DNA from: Sarcocystis neurona
Taxonomy: Eukaryota; Apicomplexa; Conoidasida; Eucoccidiorida; Sarcocystidae
Assembly: GCA_000727475.1 (NCBI GenBank)
Contig: KL647301.1
Span: forward strand, 1,184,093 to 1,248,092
DNA length: 64,000 bases
Direction of reading: 5' to 3'
Positions 49,001-60,300 of the stretch are shown here, one piece after another. The stretch's first letter is position 1; the number at the start of each line of letters is the position of its first letter. Under the pieces are notes generated by a model, which did no database searches, was not told the DNA's origin, and saw only the letters and a list, made by a program, of their open reading frames with translations. A program made the translations under genes and the position numbers.

Positions 49001-51781
49001 GTACCGGGTTTCGCCGCACGTGAATAGAATGAAACGGGTCTGTCGTCTAGACTCCGTATCAAACAAACAAGCAAGGTACAGGCACCAGCCGACGTCCTGA
49101 GGCCATAGCTGTCCTGTCGGTCACACGTGTGAAGACTCTTAGGCGGCCACTTCGCAGAAACACAGAACTCCTAAGCAGGCGTTGTGCAGATACACGACAT
49201 ACGACGCTCACATGCACAAACACGTACAACTGCACAGAAAGCATTCGTGAAATTCAGGATAGGCCTGTGTAAGGAGAAATATTTCGCATACACCAGAGTC
49301 GTGACACGTCATTATCTACTACATGGTGTGCACAAACGAATGTCCTGTCTCTCAGAGCAAACAGGGGAAGACGGTTTTAAAGACAATTCAAGATTTCCTG
49401 CCAAACGGCAGCGTACGGCGGCTCCAGCAGCACGCGAGAAGGCTTCAGTTACTAGGAGAAAAACATACACAGGGGTCCCACGACGGGTGTGCCATCGCCC
49501 TCTTAGCGAAATTCGCCATCTGCACCACTGAGAGGCACGCCCGTTCTGGTAGTCCGGCTCCGCTGTCTGCACCCTGTGTAGACTCCCGGGAATTTGAATC
49601 GTACTGCAGAGTGCTGGGTTCTCTGGCGCTGTCGTGGCTCTCGACTGTCTTGTCAGAGGTCGCGCGATATGCTTGACAGCCCTCTTCATCACCTCCATCT
49701 GACGGATCCTCAACAGCACTTCTGGCAACGGTGTGGCGACTTTCAGATGTTACCACTTCCTCCGGCGAATGGCGTATTTCACTGAAGCCGTTCATGGCAG
49801 CCGTACTCGCAGGGGGCCTTAAACACCTCGGCACTGCTTCTGCCTGCAACGCCTTTCCTGCCCGCCCTTCAAGTACGGGAAGAACGGTGGAGGCCGCGTA
49901 AAGCACTTCCCGACCTACTACCTCCACAGCGTCGACTTCTTTGACACCTTTCAAAAGTGAGCAAGACGCAGGTGACATTCGTGGATTAGCAGGTCGACTC
50001 CTAGAAGTGGCAAAGGCCGGACGGTCGTCGCTGCATTCACCCACAGTGCTTAGAGGTGCGGCGCTGGCACTGTTATACAGAACGCCTGAGCCACCAACTG
50101 CAGCGCTGCGACAGTCCAAGTGGTTGGAAAAGTTCGTCGCTGTATATCTACAACTCCCCGTGTCGGCAGCGAGTTCAGCCTTCTTTGCACAAACTGAGAC
50201 ACCCGCCAACCCCAACTCCTTTACAGCCAACGGCGTTTCATTCCAGACCCCACGGCCCTTTTCTTCATCACAAGCTGGCGCACCGAGAGGTGAACCACGA
50301 ACGTTGGACGGACACTGCACACGTGTATGTTTGTGTAGAAAGTCAACTCGCTTGGGCGGCACGTCATCCGTAGCGCCTGCGCGCGAACAAGGAGCAACCT
50401 CTGGGCACAACTCATGCTTCAACGGGGCGAAACGCGAAACAGCCGACGGGGATTGTTTCGCAGCAGAGCCGTCAACGGTAGCCTGAGGCGACGGCAGCTG
50501 CCTATGAACTTCTTCGCTTCCTGCTTCGTTTGCACCTGGAATTACTGTGAGCCCGCTCTCTTTCCCAGCAACACCACGGCAGGAGGTAGGCAACGGGATA
50601 CGACCTACGACATTTGACAAACTCAGGCTACGCGGTAATGTGCACGACACCCACTGCAGTGTGACCGCACGGCGGTCCTTCATACCTGCGAAGGAGAAGC
50701 ACTCGCGAGGAATTCCAGTCGCGCGCGCTATCATTTCCAGCGCCTCTGCAGAAACCAGAAAGTAGGAGTCCCACGGAATGAACGCTTCTACGTCTTCGTG
50801 AAGTATACAGATGCACTCTCTTACTGAGTTCTACGCACGTAATCATCAGGCACAGTCAGCGCGCTTTTATGGATAATGCTTGCAGCAGGGGTCACAATCA
50901 AGCTAAACACGTGACAGTGAAAAGAAGGAAAAGCATCATACTCGAGAGCTCCGCACTCTGCATACGCATTTTGCAGTGAAAGTACGTAACCACAGCGAGA
51001 ACGCGAGGGCAACACTCAGATCAGGACGGTTCGACCTACGCTTGACTCTCGAATGTCGCCACGGTAGTTCAACCAAACACATCAAGACAGCGGCCCCCGG
51101 TCGCCTCTTTGCTCCCGCATCCTTTCCGTCGCTCCAGACACATAATGCTGCACGCTCACCAGGTGTTTCCCGATTCCGCTTGCCCAGGACGAACTTGAAG
51201 GAATAATCTTCTCCTGTACATGCTCTTGTCCGGGCTTCGAATCGTTCAGCGCTTTTCGTGAAGGAATTCAAGGCTAAGCCCGTACAACAACTAGCAAAAT
51301 CATCTGTTTCTTCTGACGACTGCGCACTACCGGGAACAGGCGCTAGTACCCGACTGCACTTCTCGCTTTTTTTCTGCAAAGATCGCTCGTCACAAGTGGC
51401 CCCGGGACCGGCTGACTGCCGGCTGTGTCTGCTGGATCGTTGAAGAACAGTCCCATGCTCAGGTAGCAAAACAGAAGGCAAACGCCCACGCTGCGACTGC
51501 GGAAGGGGCTCTTGATGAAAACAGACATTTCCCCTGTAGTCTTCTTCACACAAATCGACGAACGGTGCACAGCCTTCGCTAGCTGGGAATTCACATACCC
51601 ACCCATCTCCCCCTATCTCGCGAACGACAAAGTCTTCGCTGCGGTACCGCATGGTGCCGCGCAAGCCTCTACGGGTACCCCGGCGAGCAACGAAGGCTCC
51701 AGCTCCGATGTCCTCTTCACAGTACAGTACTTCTTCCTTTACGTCGGCGGACGGCGACGACTCGGCTGTCGCCGGAGACAT
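46080..51781 (-). CDS. PUS7: PUS7/TruD-family tRNA/mRNA pseudouridine synthase, five exons with large insertions
   Basis: The family makes pseudouridine in tRNA, mRNA or snRNA. Predicted exons are 51781-51040, 50745-49469, 48992-48394, 48113 to about 47550, and about 47180-46080. Exon 1 has FVARRGTRRGLRGTMRYRSE and then DFVVREIGGDG (N-terminal TruD motif). Joining donor GTAGGT to acceptor TTTCTGCAG gives ALEMIARATGIPRECFSFAG followed by MKDRRAVTLQWVS, with the catalytic Asp of G-x-K-D at about residue 271. Exon 3 holds VYLGGLKGNSFTILLRNVQI and EKGFVNYFG; the phase-2 junction to exon 4 rebuilds NYFGPQRFGTGAHPTFHIGR, the classic family core. Exon 5 has GDFWRAYTLLPKR, LPRLQRLMFVKAYAAYLWNK, and LPLIGVGAVLPRN near the end. 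The exon 4/5 splice sites are unresolved. Between motifs sit very long Ser/Ala/Glu-rich insertions (about 380 residues after the catalytic motif), so the protein exceeds about 1350 residues, twice the usual length. The ATG at 51781 precedes EEVLYCEEDIGAGAFV, consistent with the family start. Confidence 0.9.
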
Positions 51782-53914
51782 GGAACGCCAGGGACCTCTG
51801 GCGCTAGGAGAGGAGGGCGGGCATAAACCGTCGGGTAATTTACCGCACCGACAGTAGACTGTCTTGTTCGCATTTCTTGTTCCCCAGGAGCAAGGGCACA
51901 GCCCTTTATGGCCCGGACCTGCAGCAGAAAAGAATAAGGGAAAAACCACTACATCAGATCAGAAAATACAGGGCCCGTCCGCCTGCATCCTTTAACGAGA
52001 TAGACGCTAACGCCAAGGGCAGCCTCGCATGTACGGAGAGAGGGGAAGAACCACGACAGGAGACCGAAGCATTCACCACTGTGTAGCGCAGTCCCTAAGG
52101 GACGCCACAGCGTATGCACGTTAGGAAGCAGCGAAAGAGACACGACACAAAACGCGAGAATCCACCATCGTGCAGCGCAACCACCTCCACTTCGTGTGCG
52201 TAGCTGCCGGGTTGCCTTCGAAAGCTATGCTCGCCTGAAATGTTCTCCAAAATGCTCACTCCTACCTATTCCGTCATTTCTACAACTTTTCTCCCTGTCG
52301 CTTTCTTCGGCCCGAGCTGCTTGATTCACCGTGATACATTGTAGGAGTCTGCTCGGGTGGGCTGGGCACGCCATTGAAAACCGCGAGGATGCGCGACATA
52401 TTGAGTTCTGATACTCTGTGGTCTCGCCCTAACGTCTGTCAGCGAGTCTCTTAACGAAGAGAGATGTTCCCCTGCAAAAGGGGACGATGTGCACTTCGTC
52501 AAGCTTAGAACTACTGGGGGGTCAGAGAACAGATGCTTCTTCGCTACGGTCAAGCGCTTCTACGTTGACGTACGGATGTGTTGTTGCCGTTGGCAATGTT
52601 AGCCTCTATCGTGCCAGGAAAATTGGTCACCTATCTTGGGATGCATGATAGTATTTTCGCCAGCGGTGCCGCTTCGACTCTTGCCTAGAAGAACGAGCGG
52701 AGCAGTTATTCCTCTCAGCTGAAGGCGTGGAGTTGTCCTCCACCCCTGCAGCAGCGCCCTGGGAGGAACCGCCATGTGTAGCGTCCTCCTTATATATAGC
52801 TGGTAAGAGCGCGGAAGCTCTGACAATGTGCACAAAGGATTGCTAGAACACCACCGCTGGCTGGGGACAATGGCGCACTGGCGTGAAGTGATTCTCTGAT
52901 GTCCAGGGAGTTCGCGCCGGCAGCGAAAATTGTGAACCTTAAGAACCGCCATGGCGGCCTTACGATAGGCACTGTCGCACGCGTGTGTAGGCTGATGGTG
53001 ACAGCAGCGAAGAGCTTGGGATCCTCAACATCGGAATACACAAGCAGCCACGCTTGGGTTGTCCACGCTTCACAAAAGCCCCTCACGCTTCAGGGGCGCG
53101 GCAACTTACAAAAACGAACATTACCCCTTCGAAGTAAGATGGCCTAATCGTCACTGGCCTTCCCTCACAGCAACCTGGTGCAGGGGCAGAGTTCGCCCAC
53201 GGTTAAGTGGCCACAGACCCACATTTTGGCACACTGAAATACGATGCCCACCGTACCACGTTCGGGAGTGACAAGCTGCCCTTGGGCCGTCAGGGCAGGA
53301 CCAAAAATAAAGAGTACGAAATTCGCAGGAGGGAACTCGGGAAGTTAAACAACAACTGCTATTTGGCAAAGCGTTTACGTGTTGGCCCACATGCACTGCG
53401 TTCGTTGCACATCGGATTCCACCTGCGTCAAATGTGCGTCAAGAAGACAGCTGCGGGCTTAACACTACAACTCCACGGAAACCGACCTAGAGCAAGTATA
53501 CGTTAGACATGCGAAAGGGAGCGTGTAGTTTAAGTTGAGAGTGAGAGCTTCGTGCACGAGCTGGTCACGCGGCCGCAGGCCTCATTACTTCACGCATGCG
53601 CTTCGTAACAGAAAGTGACGCACGGTGCCTGTCCGGCTCGGCATCTGCTTGCTGGCGCAAATGACGTATGCGGAACACTAAGCAGCTGCAAGCGTGCAGG
53701 TCCGCTTCCTATTCCCGTTTGCACCCCGCACCTCGGCTTCTGACGGTGCACATCAGGAATCTTATCTTACAGCAAGAAGGCCGGGAAGCGAACGGGAAGT
53801 GGGTTCACTGCGGAGCTGCCCACCAGTCCTGCGTACTGCATACGTAAACCGCAGTGCGTTGGGCAGACTGCGCTGTACGAGTTGTGCTCGCGTCACGCTT
53901 TGATCTGAAGAGCT
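51782..53914. other. Intergenic, no secure gene
   Basis: Upstream flank of the PUS7-like gene. A plus-strand frame at 53207-53506 (contains GRTKNKEYEIRRRELGKLNN) is coding-like but has no motif or clear start. Other frames conflict between strands. Confidence 0.4.
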
Positions 53915-55651
53915 ATGTGCTGGACTGTAGAAAGTTTTGACGCAGCTCACCCTACGAACCAGTCGGTATTCACGATTAGTGGCACCGTAGAGCCCGAGAC
54001 AAACGGAGCCGATGACTACGGAGTTGTCACGCAGGACTGCCGGTTCACACACGAAAACTCTCGGATACCGTCACCATTCTCGTATCTGAAGTACCTATGA
54101 GGGAGGGCAGCAGTACTCTCCGGTAACAGTCTCGCTAGCCAGGCTGCTGATGAAAGTCTGGTGCAGCCGTGTCCGGACAGTGACCTTCTTGCAACAGTAG
54201 CATTATGCGGAAGAAAGCGTTGCGTAGGGCTTACTAAACGATAACATCTCAATAGCTTCGGTGAACTCAGATCCTGTGTACGAACTTGCGGGAGTAAAGT
54301 GACACGCGAGTCAGCAAGCATTCAGCACGCTGGATTCTGCGTTGAAGACTACTCGACGACGACGTTTGTATGGCACTGATGCACAGGAAGACAGAAGCGA
54401 GCAACAGGAGGATTCATCAGGGACTTTGGTGCATGATTGTAACTGGTTTTACTATTGCAAAGCTGCAGATGTGCGGCCCTGCACAGTAAGGTGAAGCAGA
54501 CGTGGGAAAAGGCGTACTTTCCCCCGTGAGGATTCTACTACCTCACAAAAACATGAAGAGCTACGGAGCGTTGTCAAGAGGTGTCACCCTACGGCTACCT
54601 TCCCAGAATGGAGCTAATGTATAGCTGAACGGCTGCTTACGGTCGAACGTCGTCAGCGAACGACTGGATCTGTCAATCCTGTATACTGTGTCGGAATGGT
54701 GGGCGAGCGGTGCTTCTATCGTGCAGAATGGCCCATTTGTCTACACTCGTGAAATCACGCCGACGAGGGTGGAGGTGAAGATGCCAATGCTGTTCCCCAG
54801 AACCGTAACAAATCCCGTTGTGGGAGCAGACCGAGCCGGACGCTTTGCGCTTCTGAATCTGGCCTGCAGCATGGTGGGGGTTCTTCAAGTCAGAAAGTCG
54901 ATGTAACGAAGTACCGGCGAAATCAGTATTAGCCCCGATTGCAGACTTTTGTAAGCTTTAACTTACCAGCCGTCTGGGAGCTACCTGGTGGTAGGGGCGT
55001 GCAGACGTACAGCGACAGAAAATGAGAGCAGGACTCCTTACCTACATAGGAAGGCATACGGGATACTCTCAAAATCACTGCCAAGCCGTCCAGTGTTTCC
55101 GTCTCAGGTGGCACACGTGCAGCAAGGAATAGTCTGGGCTTCCGTACGTGTCAAAAGAGACGCCCCGTGCGTGTGTATAACTTTAGAGCCCTTCTTCCCA
55201 GAAGCACTACTTTAGTGTCTTCAAACTCACGCGTGGTTTCCACGAAAAGGAGGGTCGTTTGCGCTTAAAATTGTCAATCTGTTTTACTTTCCAGGAAGAC
55301 TTGCTGGTAGTCCTCCTCTTCCACGCAGAGGCCCCAACGAAGTCACGACGCGGGCAGAAACTGCTTCCGCTAGTGATGCTGGGACGGCAAGCTTTTCAGT
55401 CTCGGCCACCTGAGGCGTACGTTTTGTGCGACCCTGTCCCCAAAACAGTCGAACGGCCTGAAATTAGCTTACAGGCGTTGTCTCGTGTTGGAGTTTGTTG
55501 TTTCCTGCCTTGTCCGTTCTGCTTCCTTTTTGCGTGCGGTGTTGGTTCCCAACGTATGGTGGGACGTGCGGCTACGCCCCGGCTCAAGAGCGTAGCGGGT
55601 TTGTCTCGCAACTCCCGCGAGGCCAAGGCCCGTTCTTCGCGTCGCATATAA
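53915..55651 (+). CDS. Candidate multi-exon gene, possible membrane or secreted protein
   Basis: I do not recognise it. Four plus-strand coding-like segments lie in order. Segment 53915-54100 includes CWTVESFDAAHPTNQSVFTI. Segment 54694-54906 includes IVQNGPFVYTREITPTRVEV and then MLFPRTVTNPVVGADRAGRF. Segment 55108-55215 follows TTCCGTCTCAG| and reads VAHVQQGIVWASVRVKRDAP. Segment 55295-55651 follows TTTACTTTCCAG|, reads EDLLVVLLFHAEAPTKSRRG, then a hydrophobic Cys/Phe stretch (VGVCCFLPCPFCFLFACGVG) that could span a membrane, and ends with a basic tail. Acceptors of the last two are good; donors are weak and phases unproven. Strand-like, beta-rich composition and a possible terminal membrane segment suggest a surface or ER protein. 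This is inference. Confidence 0.35.
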
Positions 55652-57312
55652 ACTTCCACTGCTTCGACACGTAGAGAGGAGCGTGTTTTTCCAAAAAGAA
55701 GGACATGTGAAAAGAGAAAAGGCGCGTGTCAGCTGGATCAGCCAGGTCTCTGGCGGTTGTCAGCATTCACAGTAGCTTCAGTGTGCGTGATTCCGCCTCG
55801 TTCGAGGCCAGGTTCTTCGAAAGAGGGTTTTGAGAGCATTCCCAATTAACAAAGTAGGCGTCGCGCACCCGCACGGGTTCTGGCGAATGACAGGGGGGCC
55901 CGGCGCGCACCACGGCGTGGATGTCGTGCTGGTAACAGCGAGTGTGGGAGGCAAACATGAACCCCAACACGGATGGAAGCGTGCAGAGCCACTTGCCCAA
56001 ATTGTTTTTTTCTCCGCCCGCGCCTCGCATCGGGATGCTTAAGGGCTCTTTCCCCGCGTCTTCTGCGAACGGTATCTAGCGTAGAGGGAAGAGATTTGGT
56101 TTCTTTAGTGTTTTTATGTGAGATGCAGTGGTCCTCCGCGTCGATCCTTCAGAAAGCTCCTGCACTGGCGTTTTGCGCTGAGAAACTGAACGCTGCTTTC
56201 TTAACAATTACATGGATAAACAACTCAGCTCTAGACGAGACGACAACTCGTGTGTGAAACACAGCAATGCCGAGACGTGCAGCGCGGCTCAGCGTGCAGT
56301 GCAGCATCACCCGCGCCAGGTTTCAGTTGTCCTTGTAAAGGCATCTACGGGCTTCTGCTGGGTCTAGAGAGTTTTAGTCGGCTCACCGGGACGAATATCT
56401 TGTACCGTAGTTTGTGGAAACGCAGCACACGACGCCTACCAATGCTGCCGCTTACACGTAACGTGTTCATTTGCCGGTTCACCCATTCCCAAGTGACGCC
56501 GTTGCTCCTGAACCGGGTCACGCATGTATATGTACCTGGTGGAATTTTTAGATATGCAGTAATTACCAGGAACAGCTGGATCCCTTCGGTCGGAAACGGG
56601 CCGTACAAAGTGGCCAGCAGTGAAGAGTGTCTGGACGGCGGCCCCTTGTTCTGTACACGTAAGTATTTGTACTCGTTTGCTAGGGAAATGTAAAATATGA
56701 TACACGGCACTGTGTGAACTGTTCGTGCGGCTACTAACGTGTCCACGGTTAGTAAGCCACCATCTCGTAAATTCGAAGCGCACTAGGACGTGCGTACTTG
56801 CTTGATCGAGGACTCTTCTCAAGCAGATGGCAGCGTCCCTGTCTTCATTTCTGTCCACGCTTTGCCGCGTCTGCAGAAGAAGCTCAGGTAGTGCCAAGGT
56901 AAACTCTCGATGAAAACACAACACAACACATCCTATGGAGGCCCGCGGTGGTGCTGTGCAGCCTTAGGCCATTGTATCAATAGTAGTTGCAGCAGCGATA
57001 CATAGATCAGTGACCATTTGATTGACGGAGAAGCGTGGAAGCCCATTTCGCATGTGGAAAGTGGAGAGATCCGCAGCTATACATATATTCTGGAAACACT
57101 GCTGTGTAGTGCTGCACTGAACGGAAGTCAGTTCTTTGCCCTTTTTGCGAGTTCATGTGTGTGAATTTTTCTGACACTTTTGGTCCTCCCACGGAGGGAG
57201 CAGAAGACTGCATTGCTCGTTTCAGGATGCATCTTCTCTGCCTTATAGCCATCATCCCGTTGAAAATCGTCTGATACCTTGCACTACCATTCTGCCTGTG
57301 CCTCGCCCGCCC
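55652..57312. other. Unresolved stretch between candidate gene and the large RRM gene
   Basis: At 55818-56042 the plus frame reads KVGVAHPHGFWRMTGGPGAH and the minus frame (56030-55767) also looks coding-like; I cannot choose between them. At 56250-56750 both strands again have long open frames. No family motif is visible. The 5' flank and promoter of the gene starting at 57313 should lie at the right end. Confidence 0.4.
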
Positions 57313-60300
57313 ATGGCGCTAGACGGATGCAGTGGTGGACTGCGTGTGACGCAGGAGGCCAGTAAGGGCTCCAGCGTACCTCTCTTGCCCGAGCATCCAG
57401 CGGAGCTGCTCCCTCGTAACTCGGAGTATGGAGTACACAGTTTAACAGAAACCCACGTGCACAACAGCGTTCCTGCGAGCGTGTGCCAACGGTTATCTCC
57501 TCACGCGGTAAACTCTTCTGCTCAGCACTACTCTACCACGTTGTCGCACGCAGGGGTATTTGTGGGTAATGCTCAAAGCAGCAGTATATCCGATGTCACG
57601 TTGCATGAACCCCAACGTTACCAGCAGATGGAAGAGAAATCAGAGTTCGTCTCCGACTATCTACGCGCGCTCACAGCAGCAGCGCCGTCTCACCCCCACC
57701 AAAGCTCTTGTCTACCCAGTGCACCTCTCTACGTAGCAGCCCAGCAGCTGCAAGACGATGCTGGAGACACTGTATCGCAATGGGCGTGGCCTACAGGCAT
57801 GGTGTCTATTCGTGCTGATCTTCCCTCTTCCCATTCATGCGCTAGCCATAATCTGCTGCGTAGCGGTCAAGCGCCGGCGAGCACAAATACAGCCGCCAGC
57901 GAAGTCAATCCTTTGAGCACGACAGCTGATGCTGTGAGGCGGGAGAGGATTACTTCATCTGTCACCGGCGAGCATATTAGACAAACAGACCCCTGGATCG
58001 ACGGTGGCACGACTAAAGCTTCATATCACACGCTCCTCAAGGATTTCGTTGCGGAACCGCCTCAAAATCCACTCACACTGAACAACCTTCGGAAAACGCC
58101 GTTTCAGCTGGCCTCACAGGAAAACTGTTGCCTATCTCTGAACGACTACAACAGCACCAAGTTTGCCGCTGCTATGGAATATAAGAACTACCGAGACGCG
58201 GCTGAGGGCCCTTCTCAGGATGTGAATTTTTCAGAGCCATGTTTACCAATATCCGTAGCGTGCGGTACGACTACGATCGATGTAGAAGACGAGCGTTGTC
58301 TCCAAAAGAGACAAACGCTTGTCACCGTCGCAGGTAAGGGGGTGGACTTAGAAGATTCTACAGTGCAAAGCCGGCGAAGAAGTAACAACGACAAAACAGC
58401 AACGCTGCTCGAAGTACTTCCTCTCGCCTCGCCTTTGCCTCCACACGACTGCGTCGTTTCATCTGACAACGGGGGTGTGGAGCAAGACACTGGAATTCTC
58501 GGTCTCTGTTGGAGCGCTATTCAAACTGGTAGAGAAGCAGGCAAAAGTACATCGCAGACGCCGCAGTCTGTCGGCAAAAGAGAGCAACAGTACCACATTG
58601 CAGGGGAGGGGCAAAAGGTGGAGTACACTGGTAGCTTACTGGCGCAGCGACAGATGTGTGGTCACTATTGTTGTGATGCAACAGAAAACGGATCTTCGGG
58701 GGGCCCCCGCGAGGAAAGGGGAGCAACCTCGAAAACTGAGCAGGATTTCAAAAAAACAGAGAGGATCTCCGCGTTTATAGCTGCTTTACACTCCTTCCTC
58801 GTCTCGGGAGAGCTTTTCGACGAGACCGATAGCCAGGTGAATGTGAAAAACGTCGCAGAAGCATTGTCCTTGCAGCGCCCCCCTTCCCACAAGAAGGGAC
58901 ATGAAGAACCGTCAGCGGCGAAACCAACAGCATTTCAACCCGAAGTCGTCCCCCTAGCTGCTTCTGAAGACGCATCTACGTCGTGCTGTACACAAGCCAC
59001 AGAAGAGAAAAAGGAGAGCCTCGCACATAGCACCAAAACAAGTGATGCTGCTCCGGTAGCCTTCGGATGTATCGGTGATCTCCTGGGGCGTCCGTTCTAC
59101 CCTTCGAATGCCTGCAGCGAGAGGACGTCCTACTGCAGTGGCATCACAGCGTTGGGAAGCGAAATGAGCGGTTACGCCGGGACAAGTTTTGACCGAAGTG
59201 CAAGTTACAGCAGCTGCAGCAGCTTTGGCGGTGGATGTCATAATACCCTGGCGACGGTAATGCTGAGTCCTAGCGGGACGTTAGAACACACAGAGACAGA
59301 GAAAGTGGAACCGGCAGGGTGCACCTCTCTACAGGGATCATCTCCCACGTCCCCTACGAGCTGCACCGAGGGGGTCGCGGCAGGAGTGGCGCCACACCAG
59401 AAAAACTATGCGGTAACGGCAGCAGGAGCGGCAACTGCGACGCGGAGCACTATAAAGAATGAACACGCGAGGCTTGGCCCTGAAGCGTCAAGGTTTCAAA
59501 AACTGATGAGAGCGTTTTATGCTGACAACAGCCGTCACTCGGTACTCTGGGATGAGAGCCAACAAGGTGTCCCCTCGTATGGTTCTTCGACCCAGGGCGT
59601 GTCGACTGTGCAGCGGGAAACCTGGACGGCAGCAGCGGGAATCATGGAAGTTATGCAGCAGGTCAAGGTACTTGTGAAACGCCTCCGAGGGCTGCAACTG
59701 GTAACCCGCGAACTGGCAGCCCTACCCGATGCTTCAGGAGCCCTGTGTTGCTGCCTTTCAGGTGATCTAACGGCTGACGCGACCGCTGCGGGAAGGACAG
59801 CAACATACGCGTCGACAAGGTGGAAGTTTGAGCAACTTCTTGTGCTCACCGTTCAGGACGACGGCTCCGCAGATGGTGTGCAGCGAAGAAATGATGAGGT
59901 GTCTGCCGTCAGAACTGACGAGATGCCAGTCGAACATCCTACAGGTTTGCACGGCTTTCAGATACAAGATGAAGTCTTCGTCATCTCACCAGTTTACGGG
60001 TCACACGCGTCTACCACAGAGGCGGTAACAGTTGTGTCGCCTGGAGACAGCGTTGGACAGCAACGGTCAAACGACGCATCGTCGGAGGGAGGCAGCAAGG
60101 ACAGAATCTCTGCATTAGTGCGTGTGCAGAGTACTTCTGCCGGAAACGGCTACCGCTGTCCTTTAGGGCACGGCTGGACAGCTTTGCTGAAATGGAAAGG
60201 GCATCATGGAGTACGCGAATGGACAGGTTCGTCCCGCAGTGGACACAATCTCAGGAACGCCCTACGCAGTAGCTGTCGAGACGTGAAAGCCTCGACAGCT

